A DNA stretch of 64,000 nt from Eleginops maclovinus (GCF_036324505.1 NC_086351.1:9765983-9829982), one strand, 5' to 3'. Shown: positions 34,171 through 60,481, counted from the stretch's first letter. Translations and numbers: made by a program. The notes: generated by a model not told the origin, from the sequence alone.

Positions 34171-35421
34171 AGGACCCGTGAAGAGAAGAGGGGACAGGGG
34201 AGGGGGGGAGGGAACATGAATTGCCCATCTAAAAGTCAGCCCCCTGATTGACAGCAACATTTTAGGTGGATCTGAGAGTACTTATCATTTGACAAATGGC
34301 TTTGGTAATATCCAATTCATCATTTGAGATCTTGGTGAAATGTCAAGCGGTTAACACTGATATTTGGAAATTGGAAGAGGAGCACAGTTTGGAGGGTTTC
34401 TATTCAGTCCATACCAGAGGGGGCTAGGTTTAGGTGGGTGGGGGAGTCAAAAGATTTTTGGAAAATGTGTGTAATAATGGGTCCAGGGAGGGGTCAACGA
34501 TTTTTATACTTTGTGAGGATGTCATTTTGGGGTGGGAGGGGGGAGCCACACTCTAGGTTTGTATTTAAATGGAGGTAGCCTGTTTTAAGTACATTAGGAA
34601 GGAGTTGCAGTGGGGAACTAACTGGACTATTCTGGTGGAGAGAGGGATAGAGAAAACAGAGAAAGGAGTGTTTCTTTGTGAGTGGGGGGAGATGGAGAGG
34701 AAGAGGAGGGCGTTTTGTTTGACATCTAATCTAGATATACAGTAGCTGTAACATCCACTTCTGTTTCCCCACTGTCGTTAGTAAGGCGAGATAACTCTTT
34801 TTTTTTTCTTTATTTGGACTATATTTCTTCATGTTTCTTTATTTTCATTTGACTACTGCCCCCTCAGAATGATTGGTAGAGAATATGTTGTCTAATTGGA
34901 CTCTATCTGAATGTCATCTGTAATTGTTTCAATACTGTGTGTAGCTTCACTGATATGATATGAGCTGTAATATCACATTGTGTTCAAGCCGCAGGAGCTG
35001 CAGGAAAGACCTTTTTTCAATTATGCCAGTTTGATTTTTTTTTTTTCTGTAACTTTTTTTCACATCCGTCTTTAGTACACAGCTTTTAACAGATGAGGTT
35101 TCATTGTCTCAGAGGTTCAGTCCTGATTTAATTAAAGTGGAAAATTGAAGGAAGATGAGGATTGGTGTTTATTAGGGGATTGATCTCTTCCTTACCAAAA
35201 AGCCTTAATGTTATTACATGTCAATTCGCTAAGGAAAACTAATTAGGCTTGCCCCTCTTTCAATGACATCTGTATGTTTATAAATGTCACTATCTTGTAC
35301 TACAGCCTTGCATCACTCGTTTTCATTTTTCCTTCTTTGGCAGCAGATTTGCATTGTCAGATGTGTTGGACCCGGCTGTTTCTTTGTGCAACGTCTCACC
35401 TCTTTGACAAGACCAAATAAA
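34171..35421 (+). other. u2af2: u2af2 3' UTR with G-rich start and poly(A) signal
   Basis: About 20 bases past the stop, 34190-34212 holds four G-runs (4, 4, 7 and 3) with loops of 1-3 bases, a canonical G-quadruplex pattern on the mRNA strand. More G-rich stretches follow to about 34700. AATAAA at 35416-35421 is the clearest poly(A) signal; ATTAAA near 35131 is an alternative. Confidence 0.6.
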
Positions 35422-36476
35422 CACGTGTCTAATACCCACGACTCATGGCGTGAAAGCAAAACATCCAACTTTTCTTTGTTCTGTCAACTTCCAGCCTGAT
35501 GTGTTTAGGAGACACACACTCGATTAAATTGATAGGTGTCCGAACCAAATATTAAAACTGAAATTACAATGTCTTGTTTTGGATGTTTGTGCTCTCAAGA
35601 GACTAATTAAAAAAGGAAAACCTGCAGACAAATAATTGCTATTATACATCTACATTTTAATAAACAATCATTTCACATTTAGCTTTCATTGTTTTAGTCT
35701 GTTACTGTTGTAGAGGGGTCTTTTCTCTAAATGTAAGGGGTAGATTGGATGTTAAAAACTTTGTTCTTAGTCAAAAACTGCTTTTCTCTCATCTCCCCCA
35801 TCATCTACTCTTGATTCTGAAGACCACATGTTCACACTGTACGGGCTTGAGACTGCTTTCATTTAGGTGGCTTAAGACATTGCTGAGAAAGTGTGTCAGT
35901 GATAACACTTATGGTATGTTACCCTTACTTTTCTGATACCTGCTTTCTCAGTGTCGCTGTCATTTAATTTTTTTTTTTCTGAAAAAAAATGTGATTTCTT
36001 AAATGATTTAAAAACACCTAGTTTATAAAAATCCAAAACAGTCTTTCATTGGTCCAATTTGTTTTCAAATGTTGATTAAAAACTGAATTTACATGATGGC
36101 TTTCTTCTTTATGCTTCCTCTCTTGTGCACCCACACCCACCCACCTGGCTACAGCACACTTTTATTCACCCAGCGAGTGATGACGCTCACAGTTGATTAT
36201 GGAAATGGATTAGACTGGAGCCATGTCCAGGCACTTTCACTCAGCTGATGGCATAATTTATCAAGCACTGCAGGCGATCTAGACTGAAGCAAACGAATCC
36301 TGGGGAAAATGACATGTTCATGATTAAGATACACTAAGGCCAGTCATGAGTTACACTGTGTATCTACCTAAACAGATTGCTGAAAACCGTGAGATGCTAA
36401 CAGAAACAAGCATAATTCCCTCGCAATCTCTTTTGTACCAATTATAGGCTGCGATCTTTAATGATAGCAGCCGAGG

Positions 36477-37112
36477 ATGGAAGACTCCTTGGAAATGGAG
36501 GGAGACGGTCGACAAGACAGAAGTAGCAGATCACACCTGTTCAAATCCTTGAGGTAAGGACCTCTTACATCATTAACATACGGGCACACAAAATCATAAA
36601 TGAAGGTGAAAAACATGTAGAAATTATTTTTACGATATTATTTTTGACCTATTTAACGACACGGCTTCACTAAGGGACCTTTCAGAGCTTTCCTGCCTGC
36701 CCAAATGAGTGAAAATGTGAACACACTTAGGCCTGTAATACAATTTTTTGATCAATGAAGTGTGGATTGATCTTACAATAATATTTAAAAGAATATCGTT
36801 GCTGTTTTTATTACAATTAAACATACATTTAAATTATAAAACACACGTATTAAAACAACAGTAATTTGGCATGGGAGCCATTGAAAATAAATGAGTGTTT
36901 TTAATGAAAAGAAAAACATTTAACAATATTCATATTCAAAAGAAAACTGACCAATAATCCAATGAAACGAAGCGTTTCGCTTTTGTCCAGTATGGTAATA
37001 CAATGTTGTATCGTTTGGGAGTCATTTGTTAACATAACATCTGATAACATAATCATGTATTGCTCTTCCTAGAGTTGGAGCTGCATGCGGTGACGAATCC
37101 TTTATAAGTCAG
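36477..37112 (+). other. Possible unassigned two-exon transcript (leader exons or non-coding RNA)
   Basis: Segment A starts at an ATG (36477) and is open to 36553, with a consensus donor GAG|GTAAGG. Segment B is 37073-37112 (40 nt), with a pyrimidine-rich acceptor (TGCTCTTCCTAG) and a strong donor CAG|GTAAAG. A to B keeps an open frame of 39 codons beginning MEDSLEMEGDGRQDRS. I recognise no family. They could be upstream non-coding exons of cacng6, a long non-coding RNA, or chance. Confidence 0.25.
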
Positions 37113-40100
37113 GTAAAGTTTTTTATCTTTTTCTGGGCTTACTTATTTATATTCAAGTCAATCCACAAGAGTACACCGTTTTGGACATCAGCATCAACTA
37201 TACGCCCTGTCCACCTGGGACTGTATCTGAAAAACAGTAACAGGGAATCAACAAATCTCTGACATGAAATAATGTCCTGTGTCAGCTCTATACTGCCCAT
37301 CTCCGTCTGCATCGCTGCACCCCACTGCACAGAAGCCAGCAGCAGGGCCACTGATGCAACACGCTCTCTACCCCTGTTGTTCCCGCAGGGCTCAGATAAA
37401 ACAGCAGCTCTCCCAGGCTGCTGAAGCCATATCCACCAGAGGAAACATGTAAAACTGACCCTGCCTCTCTCACAGATCAGAACGTTCAGGCTGCCAAACA
37501 CAAAACCGATTAAACGTTATTAGCAGCCCTCCCCAGGCCTGATGCTGCAGTGAAGATTGCACATACATTATCTCCCTCTAGTGGGGAATGTAAAACTCTA
37601 GCGGTGGTCATTGTCATTCTAGGCAGTGCCTCCCCATTGATCCTCATTCAGAAAGATAGAACACTGCAGCAGTGGGAGAGTGCATTGCTGGAGTAGGATG
37701 ATGCAGTACTCTGTGTACTTATAGCAGTGTGCATTCAGCGTATAGATTAAAGGAAATTGAGAATCCCATTGAAAAGGATTGTCAGGTTCAATGCGAAAAG
37801 GCTTTTTATCACAACATATATTGTGTCATGTCACAATAACGCGCAGGTGTGTAAAATAAAATGAATGATGGCTAAATTCCATTTTGTTTCAAGGTGCTGG
37901 TATGGGGTCTTGCTGTCACTGGGACAATTTGAAATGACCAAAATAGGGTCATTGTTAAGTAACACCACATCCCATACAAACCAACAGTGTGTGTGTCAAT
38001 ACTGTGTGGCTGACTTCTACAAGACCTTTGTTTCTGCTGAAGAGTGACATCTTTCAATAAAGGCCAAGATATATATTGATCATTGAAAAAAAAGACTAAA
38101 TTCTTTAACAGCTGGGTCTTTGAGAAAATTGTAACTTAAATGGAGCAAATAGCATAATTGTTGGGGATTATTTTAAACAGTGCAGTTGGTACATTTGAGT
38201 CATACATTTGGGATTGACTCAAGATAATCTACATGCCGATGTTGTTCAGTGTGGTTTATTAGTATATATTTTTTTATATTCTTGGACATTTTGTGCTTTA
38301 ATCTGGCATGTCGTCAACATTCATTTTATAATGTTGGACTAAGAAATAGTTGCAGCTGTAATGTGCACATGTGTGGTCAGTGTGCGCATGGCTGCATACA
38401 TAAGCACACATGTGTGATCTTCAGTGTGTTCAAGCATAAACTAGCACTGCTGACAGGGCCACTTGAGTGATGTGCAGACAAGATTGTTAGCATCAGCATA
38501 CTGTAGATTATTGATGGCCTCAGACCACCAGTGGACACTTTCTATCAATCTCATATGAAGGGGGAGCAGAGATAGGCTGCATAATTAGAAGCAAAGTCAT
38601 TTTAAAGAATAGACACACATATGTGCGTTAAAACTAATAGCTGTAACCCAGATGAATCCATTTATCATGACTGTCATGACCTACATGTTCCTTTCTCTCT
38701 GAGAAAATCCATCTTCCAATTTTAATGTGGCTGCAACAACAATCTGTCCTAAAAAGTAACAGGAAGACTGTTGTTTTGGACATTGTAGGTGTTTATTTTC
38801 CTGTCACAGCCTACAGCCTGTTTCGTCCCTTTTCTCTGATTCTCTCCTATTCTGTCTCTCTGTTCCCGACTCACTCTCAGTTTGCATCACGCTCGCCACC
38901 CCTTTTCCTCTCGCCCCTTCCCCCCTTCCAGCCCTCCCTGAGTGTGGCTGGCCGCTGGGGTTGGCTTCCCTTTTGGTGTGCCACGTATGTAACCTAAACT
39001 GTGGAGAAGCCAAGCAGGGCTGGGCCACGAGCAAAGCTTTCCACAAGACCAGAGTGAGTCTCTGAAATCTCTCTGGATCTTGTTCAGTGAAGAATGAAAT
39101 GGGCTGCGCATTTTCAATTTCTTCTCTAAAGTATTTCATTTTCAGCAAGATGATCCATATGTGCACCTAGTGTTTCTTTGCCTTTATATCTCTCTTTCAC
39201 CTTTGTTTTCCCATCTTCTGTCATTTCCTGCACTTTCCCCCCCCCATTTCTGTCCCTCCCTCTCTGCTGCCCTCTCCGTTTCACTTTCACTCTCTGTGTC
39301 AGATTTGCACTTACCTCACATAGTAGATTATGTTGCTGTAAAACGCTATCCTGGCCCCTCTCATATAAACACAGGCTCCTCCTTCAGTCTAACTTAATGT
39401 CATTAACAGGTGGCAGGCTAAAATAGACACTCACACAAACAGCGAGGCTGGCACAGATACAGGCATGTTTTTAATCATGGCTGTGGTCATGTGACCGAAC
39501 CACACCGCAACACCTCTGCTCATTCATTGAACATTCAAACATGTGTGGAGTGTGTACAGGGTGCTGTTGAGATGGAAGGTACAGTCTGAGGGGAGAACAT
39601 CCGTGCAAACACACACATTTAGTAATCAACAGTGTTAACCAACCAGCCTACAGCCCCCTCCCCTGTTACACTTACTTTCCATAACCCTCATGTACCTCCC
39701 TCTCACTCTCTCACTTACTCTCCCATCACCACGCTCCCCCTCTATTAAGTTTCAAGCGTCTCTTCCTCCTGAACTGAACAACACACACCAACCAGGTCAG
39801 ACTTATTCTTCTTTTTGCTCTAGTTTTTGCTTTCTTGTGTACACATGTCACACAGGGGGCTGTGGCTGTCTTTGGTGAAACTCTAGTAAGAGTTCCTAAC
39901 TTTCCTCACTGAAAATGCACCCATTTGTCCCCAAGTCAGTGCACCGTCTTTTTTTTGTTGCATCATCAAATTTGAAAAAACACACATAAGCCTATACACT
40001 GCTTAGGGTGTTTTAGAACAACATGAAGATATGAGTGTTACCCCTCCAGTGGGTCAGCCTGCCATGCTTTGACCCCTTCGATCATCCCGTGGTTAATATG

Positions 40101-41241
40101 GATGTAATGTGATCGAGCTTTGTAACTCTATGACTACTAACTTGGCTGTCAGCAGCTGCTGTCTTATTCTTTATTACTCTTAATGCTGGGGGAGTAATCA
40201 CATGCACAGCTGTTATTCCAAAGCTTTGGCTCATTAGAGACATTTGATATTTAAGATTAGCTCTTAATATTAAGAGATTAAATCTCTTTCCAGTGCTTGC
40301 TCTAAGTTAGGATCAGGTAACACATTTATATTATTTTGAGTTGTGATTAATATCTCTATCAACGACGTGTCACAAATCCATTGTGTGATTGTTGGAACTT
40401 TTATTAGTGTCACATGACCTTCCGTAGAAAATTGAGTTTACTCTTGTAAATAGAGTATGCATTTTTAAGCATAGCTGACATTATTAGTTATTTAAGGTTT
40501 TTTATTTACAGATATGAAGAATTTGCTTGAATATAAAGTTTATTGCTTTGAAAAATGTATCAACTAATTATCAATTAGTCTGCACACATTTCTCTTTTAT
40601 CAGTTTTTAAATTGTCAAACAATGTCTAAAAAACGACTTCTAACAAGTTCCTAAAACAGTACAGTGTGTCAGTACAGCCGTCGGAAAATCCAGAGATCTT
40701 CTGTTTACAAATCAGAGAAAAGAAACAAAAAACAGCTATGACCAAAGGATGGTTGGAGTTTAATTTGATAAATGACTTTTAATGTAATAAAATGTAATAC
40801 AAAACTAAATGTATACTGCTCTTTATATCTGAAAAATATGGTACACAATAGACTTGTGTCCATTCACTTAGCGGGTTCATGTGGTGCGTTGCCTATATAA
40901 AAACTCTGATGCAGTCAGCGCAAAACCCCTGAATTAAGTGATCCACCAACTGTGTGTGGCCTCCTCGTGCTGCCTCTCTGACTGGCCAGGCCTCTTGCCT
41001 CCACTATGTGACCTGTTGGACTGCACAGCAGAGTTAATTACTGCAGGCCCCTTTCTGTCAGAGGGTTCAGCCATGAATTATCACCTCTAATGCTCCCTGC
41101 ACAGAGCAGCTACATCGTTGGGTCCTGTCAATCACGTTGTTTAATCTGTTCCAAAATGCCCCTCCCGCACAGTTTGGAATAGAACAGAAACGACTCCACG
41201 AGCCTGGACCTACTTACAGTGAACATGCCACACAACAAAAA

Positions 41242-41335
<94 letters not shown>

Positions 41336-42206
41336 CAATAAGACCGTCATGGCTGCAGATACCAAGTGTTTTCTGGTACACGTAATGCAGGACGGGAGAT
41401 ATTTGTGGCAACCCATTATCCCCTCAGATCAAAGGGGATCTGTGTCTAAGCCAGAGATAGTGTACCTGCTCGGAGAAGAGCTCTGTTGTCAACTGCTCTG
41501 GGAAAATAGAAGATGGGTGGTCCAGTCTGGCGCTGCAGTGTTATCTCTCACCTTGAACCGGCACCACCCGACTCCACCGGCTCATCCAGCCCAATTGTTT
41601 CCTCATCTGAAGCAAAATCTGCCTTTCAGGGAAACACCATATGGCTTATCTATTGTTGGCCTTGAGCATGTCATATGGCTTTTAGGGAGGGAATACTGTA
41701 GATGCTGATAAAGCTCTTGGAAATTAAATATTATGCTGCTGATGAAAGGATTTTGCTCTTGTGAAGCATATGCTGGCTGCTCTTTCATCTTTCTGTTTCA
41801 TCTCTCTATTTCAGGGGATTGGACGGAAAACAGACACCGGCTCTCCTGGTCCTTACCTCCGTCTCCACCCATTTTATAATTTCTTTACTTCATCCGCCCC
41901 TCAATACCTTGTAGCTCTGTTCATGGCTCTGTTCATATTTCTTTCTGTCTAATTCATTTTACTGTCAACTTATTCTCATTTGATCCTTTGTTTCCTCTGA
42001 CCACTTTTGCTTAATTTACCCATCAATCACAGGATAGTTGATAGCTGTGTCTCCTCCTTTTTAATATATTGTTTTTACACTTCCAAATCTGCTCTTTTCT
42101 TTCGACTAAACCATCCTCCCATCTTTTCATCTATTAATTTGCTCCAGTTATAATAAGCCTCCCCCTCACCCCTTGTCTTCGTCGGGTCTGGCCAGTTGAG
42201 ATCATC
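37113..42206. other. Intergenic DNA upstream of cacng6
   Basis: Mostly AT-rich with two pyrimidine-rich patches on the plus strand (about 38820-38945 and 39180-39300) and one (AC)n tract. I found no exon with family resemblance. The cacng6 leader and promoter presumably occupy its right end; 42100-42190 is pyrimidine-rich and has a possible acceptor (GGTCTGGCCAG) 11 bases before the ATG. Confidence 0.5.
41245..41332. repeat. (AC)~44 microsatellite
   Basis: Uninterrupted AC from 41245 to 41332, preceded by an A-run, about 900 bp upstream of the cacng6 start codon. Confidence 0.95.
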
Positions 42207-47347
<5,141 letters not shown>

Positions 47348-48479
47348 CACTTGAATGATAATAAAAGGTGCACTCAGTATTCTTGATGTCTTGTTTGAGA
47401 GGAAGTGGAAACATCTATTTTCTGAAGGTGGTGACTCCAGGCTTATTCTCGGCATTTAATTTGTCAGAGAAGTCATACAAGGTCTTAATCAAAATGTTTG
47501 TAGAGAATTCAGCGACACATTAGAAAGTCCTCCAGAATTAGATTTTTGTTTTAGTGTTTTTTTTTTTTTTGTGGAAATAGATGAACACAGCAACAGGAAT
47601 TCTGTTGAGTGTTTACATTTTAGTCTACTTTATAAGTGTCACAAAAATACTTGTTATCCCGTCTGAAGTTATACATCCACATAAAATTAGTCTTTCTGTA
47701 AGCATAAGTATATAATTAAAACCATTTTAAAAGCTCAAACACTTTTAAAAAACTTTACAGTGAATTATGAAAGCCCATTTCTGTAAAGGGAAAACAATTG
47801 GTCCAAATTAAGCGACAAAATGTGTCTTCTCCATTTCCTCTGGAATAAAAACTAAGATAAGAATCTGTTTTCGATGTGACAACGTTATAGCTAAGATTTA
47901 ATTAGGTATTAAATTATGGATTGGATTAAAATGATTAAAATGAGTATTTTCTCTACACAGTTTTTGTATATATATTCAGGTGATAAAGAGCTTCCATTGT
48001 TTTGAATTCATAATTTAAGAATCTTTAGCTTTTTTTCAACTTAGTAACAAATACTGTATGGTTTCTTGTCATATCTACTAAATTATAAATAATCAAATCG
48101 TAAATATCCTAACAATAAGTGCTTTGAAGCTTTTTTACACTTCTTGTTAAAGAAGAGGCTTCATGTCATTATTTATTACTTATGTGTGTTTTCCAAAAAT
48201 TGGTGAAAGCTGCTTCAGTATGAATGTTTGCTGAATGAAAGCAACTGTAAGAAGTGATTAAAATACCATTTTGTATATCAGAGAAATGTAAGGACTCACT
48301 TTATAAGCTCAACTTTGTACATAAACTGAATGAATGTGTTTATATTGTATGAATGTTCTCTGTTTGCAATGTTGTCTCCAGTCACTTTATTTGTAATATA
48401 TATGCAATAAGTACACTGTCATAGGATTTCTACTCATATAAATGTACATTATGTGGCGCCAGTTTTGCTTATCATTAAA
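47348..48479 (+). terminator. cacng6: cacng6 3' UTR and poly(A) signals
   Basis: AATAAA at 47360-47365 lies 13 bases past the stop codon, and ATTAAA at 48474-48479 ends an AT-rich trailer of about 1.1 kb. Two mRNA forms are possible. Confidence 0.5.
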
Positions 48480-51400
48480 GGGATTTGAGATAAAATGATT
48501 GTCTCCTTTTCGTATGCTCACATGACACCTTGTATGCTCTCAAAATTGACATTCACCCATTTTCATCCCTTCCCAGTGACTCCTAACCTCTCTGCCAAAC
48601 ACCACCATCCCCCAAACCTGCTCCTCTATAATTAGGCCAGAGCAGCTCATCGCAATGCATTTCACTGCAGAGGTTGGGAAACCTTACCCTTGAATTTCAA
48701 CTATGTTCCCCAGCCTACCCTCATACCCCTGTGCCTTTCCTCTCTCTATCCACCCCTGACCTTGTTGCGTCACTTTCCCTGCTGTTTCCAGGCAAGCCCA
48801 CCTGTCAGTACTCTACCCTACCTTCACCAACACGTCTGCCACACACACAAGACCGATCACCAGACCGATCAGATCTGAAATGTCCCAATAACATATCTAA
48901 CACTTGATCTGCTGGTGAGTGAGTGGCATCCAGGCACTTGCACACACACTCACATATGCATTTAACTCTCAGTGCGGAGAAACTGAATCCACATGACACA
49001 CTATCCTTGTTGTATATATAGCTGTTAAAAGTGCTACTGAGACTCTGTGACAAGTGGGGCACAACCACTAGCTGCATGTTTGTAAATGGGTCTCTTGATA
49101 GAAAGGGGAAAATCCCCATCTGTTATTACTGAAATATTGCCAAAATATGAATGCCCATCTTAAGCTGCATGTGATAAGGAGATGACATGAGTTTGCTTTG
49201 GCCACCTCTCATCCTTCCTCACTGAACATGGGCTGCATCACTGTGACTAAAACTAGGCTGTAGGTATGATAATAGCAGGGAAAGGCACTCCAGATAATCC
49301 TCAGGGTCTAGGAGCACCTCTAGGAATCTCAGGCCCCTTGTCAAGGATGTGACACTGCTTCCATCTGCTCTAATGCATCTTAAGTACAATTTCTTGTCTC
49401 TGAAGGGACTACTGCATCTTGAGCCTCACTGGAAATATTCTCACTTTCCTCCTAACAAGTGATCAACCCTGTGAGGTCAAGCAAACCTGCTACGTGGACC
49501 TAAAGGTACCAAAGCCAACGGTTAGTTATAAAATGGTTCAATGAATGACAGAAAGAAAGCCATTTAGTTTTGTGAAGTTTCCTATTAATGTTTAGCAACA
49601 TTAGACAACCCTGGAGTGCAGAACAACACAAAAAGAAGTGGAATCAATTGCTGTTTTGGCAAAAAAAAATGCAGAAATGGCGGGAATTTGGTTACTTTAC
49701 CAACAAGCCAATGTTTACTTATTGGTTTCACACAGGAGAGGAACAGCGGTCTCCTCTGTGAAAGTGTTGTGCTTTAATCCGGTCTAGGACTGTCCTCATC
49801 CATGGTAAATGCTCTTTATAGGCACCTACATCGCCTGTTATGGATAACTATTATGTGGGATTTATGGAAAATAAGTGAATGGTTTATTTAAGAATTAGTG
49901 CAATGTGTTTGTTAAGTATAACTACAAACAGTAAATACAAAAAGCCTGAAGCACACCTTCACAGTACTTTATAATTGTTCATTGAAAAACATGCATGAGG
50001 TAACAGATGGGCCTTTCAGTAAGAAAAATATGTGCTTAGGTAGGGTGGTGGTCATAGGAAAATGCTATGAATTAATTTCAGACGCTTTTCTCATTATCAT
50101 ATTTTACATACAGCCCATCTGGCGCTTCCCATTTATTTGCAAATATTATCAGCTCCAGGTCTGACAACAAAGGTCAAAGTCTTTGTAGGATCACAGCATG
50201 CCAAAGATTTTTAAGAAGACCTTGAGCTTGAGTAACTAAGAGCTATACTTTGCTCACTTATGACAAAACAGTTGTGGAAAGTGACTGAATGCACTAACTC
50301 AAGTACTGAACCTAAGTATTCATCATATTGAATACTTCCTTTTCATATTTTAAGTATAGCATAATTTGTACCCATTATTCTTAACATATACTTAAACATC
50401 CTCTCTAGATATATTTTGAGACAACTTAATCTGGATTCAATAAAGATGTATCTGATCTATTATAAAACACAATGTATGAATCACAAACATATTGTATTTC
50501 AGTATTTAAGTACCAGACACAAAGTGTTCTACTTCCCTGTAGAGTCGGTTCTCAGAATAGGTGCATGTGAAGGTTTCAAGTGTTTACATCACTCTTGATC
50601 AGGTTGCATTTTGGTTCACGATTGGCTGCCAAATACTTAGCAATGGCTTCGTACATGTCTTAATACTCAGCAATTTTGAGTAAAGTAAAGTTTTCGGAGG
50701 GAAAAAGTTACAATGCATGACTTTTAATGATACTAAAGTGTTATAAATTGTGCTAGGCTATTTTACCAAAACCTGCTATAAGTGTTGTTGGTTTTTTAAC
50801 TTGTTAGCAAAGAGATGTTAATCATCCAGTTGTTAGAAAGCAACATTATCATTCATTTGAGATTGTGTTTCAGCCTTCCTGACGATTTGAGTTCAATATT
50901 CACTTGATTTTAGCTCTTATTTTGAGGTGAATATCTGTGTATTTAGCTGCTAAATGCTCCACTATGTCCACTAGCACATCGCCAACTGTGTCTGTGTGCT
51001 ATTTGGTGCAGTAAGTGTGGAGTTTTTGAAGCTTTTATGCTGAAAACAGTTGCTAGTTGGAACCGAAAACCCTGTGGATTTGAGAGAACCAAAACAGTTC
51101 AGTTGTTGGCGGGCAAACTCGCTCTAAAGCTTTCTAAATCCGAGGGGAGCTGCAGACTTTAACTCTAAATACATTGTTGACATAAACATTTTGATTACAG
51201 CCACTTCAAGTAGTCTGAATACTTATTGAATGTTGACAGATTCTCTTGAGGAAACTCAACACACAGGTATAAGCTCACTGATCATCACAAGAGCACCCAT
51301 TCTTCTTTCTCAGCAACCAGAAACAAAAGACAGCAGTCTGTGTATATCTGTTATCGTTTTTTTATAAACTTCGTGCAATACAGTGTTTAAGTTTATCACA

Positions 51401-51650
51401 CATTTAGATAAACCATAATCATTTGTCTAGATATATCTATTCTCAACTACATACTATTCATATTGCCCACATAAATGCTATCTGTGTGCAGTTTTTAATC
51501 ACATTATTCTTTTTTTCAAATGAAATCAAAGAAATGAAAACCAATAGAATCTGGAAGCGTCTCGTTGTTTTGTTTTGCTTCTTCATTATATCATGTAGCG
51601 GCGTGTCCATGGTTTCAACCCGGATCTGCAGTCACTCGGGACGTTCAGAG
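48480..51650. other. Intergenic DNA between convergent cacng6 and cacng8
   Basis: No exon-like or repeat structure that I can support. Composition is ordinary AT-rich. Short open frames here lack start context, splice context and family resemblance. Confidence 0.5.
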
Positions 51651-51659
51651 AGAGAGTGT

Positions 51660-51689
51660 GGGGGGGATGGGGGGTAAAAGGGGGGTGGG
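51660..51689 (+). other. G-quadruplex motif downstream of cacng8
   Basis: Four G-runs of 7, 6, 6 and 3 are separated by AT, TAAAA and T on the plus strand. The strand is antisense to cacng8, so the motif acts as DNA or in an antisense transcript, not in cacng8 mRNA. More G-rich sequence continues to about 51945. Confidence 0.7.
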
Positions 51690-53157
51690 TAAAGTGTTTA
51701 CATTCTCCTCAAAATAAACAGATCATGTCAGAGTTCAGACTTAAGAGCCGGGGGTCACAGGGGAAGCACAGTGAAAAGAATCTTTGGGGAAGTGTGGGGG
51801 GTCATCTGGTGAATCTGTTCTTGGTCATGTGATAGAGTTGAGGAACGCTGATCATGTGGCCAAATATTGGCGGGGGGGTTGGGGAGCAAGTATGGCTGCG
51901 CAGGGTTAGAGGATGAAACCGTCCAACAAGAGTCCAGGGGGGGCACCGGGAACAAAACAGCCCAAAATGCATACCCAGTTTGAACAGTGGTCCCGAAAAA
52001 ACGTATCTATAGACTTTACAAATATATGTATGCGTAAATTACAATGTACATGTATCTTTTCAAAAGTTTTTCTCTAGTGTTTTTTTAAACCCTCTCAACC
52101 CACATATACATATTGTCTTTTTTTGCCACTGAAAATGATGAGTTGCATGTCTCACTTTGGGACTCTTCATAGAAAAAAATGATTAGGTTTTTTGTTTTTC
52201 TGCTCAGGCAGGAACTTTTACCTGAAACTGTACAAATGTATTATTCTATATCTCTTTTTTCTGCTTCCTCCAGTCAGAGGTTTCTGTTAATGCCCAAGAA
52301 CAAACATCTTCAACACGACTATAGCTACAAGTACTACTGTTAACACTGATTAGAATGGAAATAAGACTAACAGAGGCCCATAGAAAACTCAGACTTATAA
52401 TAACAATGACGTTGGTCAGTTTTCTCAGTCACTCACATTATTGTTGCATTTCTTTCAGTATCAATATTGGAAGACAATTTACAGTATTCAAATCTGAATT
52501 CATGTTATAAATGAAAATTATATAATATGGGGTAAAAAAATTACAGGCCCTCATTCTCCCACATATTGTGCACACTCATGCTTGACACTTTGACACAGTT
52601 ACACACAGCTCACTGGCAGTCCCAGCGGCTCTGCATGGAAGAAATTCACAGTAAAAGTCGTCAGATCGAAATCAGAGTGAAAGTAACATGAAAATTCAAA
52701 TTTTCATTCCAAACTATAGTGTTTGCAAATACGGCTAGCCTGTAATAACGCTAAGAATAATCACAACAACAATTTTACATTAATGATGATCTGGTTAATT
52801 AGCAGTAATATTGCACAAAAAGTATGTGAAACATTTTCATTATAGCCCAAGGTTAATTGCGTTTGATCATTAACAAAATAAATCATTTCTAGCATGTTAA
52901 AATATCAAAATAGTTTTATTGTGAAAGTTCATTGTTGTTGTTATTATCACTCTGTTATTACTCATCTTGTTTTTGTTCTCAGTGAAGTTGAGCAGACTAA
53001 GTAACAGTGAACACGGAGGGAGAGATTTCACTATCTGTCTGTCTATATATTTCCTGTTGAGCCACGCAAACACTGCTCCTCTCTACCTAGCCTCTTTCAT
53101 TACTACCCATTCTCCTTCTCTCCCTTCCTCCTCGCCTCCCCCTCTTAAACCCTTGCT
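51690..53157 (-). other. cacng8: Region downstream of the cacng8 stop (3' UTR)
   Basis: On the minus strand the first AATAAA (TTTATT on plus) after the stop lies near 52914, giving a 3' UTR of about 240 bases. Longer forms are possible because mammalian TARP 3' UTRs run to kilobases. Nothing else recognised. Confidence 0.45.
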
Positions 53158-60222
<7,065 letters not shown>

Positions 60223-60481
60223 CTTGAAATCTTTCTTTTCCTCGTCAGTGAAGAACGTGCTGTCCCCTCAATCCGGACAGCATCCATCTACTGTTTTCAC
60301 CCGCTCCCCTCTCTCCTTCTTGCACTCGTTCTCTCTCTTTTGCCTCTTACTCTTGCTCTCTCTCTCTCTTTCTTTCTTTCTCACTGGGAAGCTGTTGCTG
60401 GTGGAGGTTGTGGCTTGGACGGTTGTCCCGTTCTCCGTCCGTTAGCAAAAAACTTGCATCATGGTCACTTTTCTGCTGCTG
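60223..60481 (-). promoter_or_regulatory. cacng8: cacng8 5' leader with GA-rich tract
   Basis: Upstream of the cacng8 ATG the minus strand is GA-rich: plus-strand TCTCTCTCTCTTTCTTTCTTTC at about 60357-60380 inside a wider pyrimidine-rich block, 60301-60381. GA/CT tracts are common in neuronal gene leaders and promoters. The start site is not determined; a splice site near 60481 is possible. Confidence 0.4.

Noticed and set aside
37139..37501. 120-codon minus-strand frame between u2af2 and cacng6
   Set aside because: No homology recognised, and no start or splice context that distinguishes it from noise.
38820..39300. Pyrimidine-rich patches as possible exons
   Set aside because: The frames are simple-sequence translations, and there are no convincing splice pairs.
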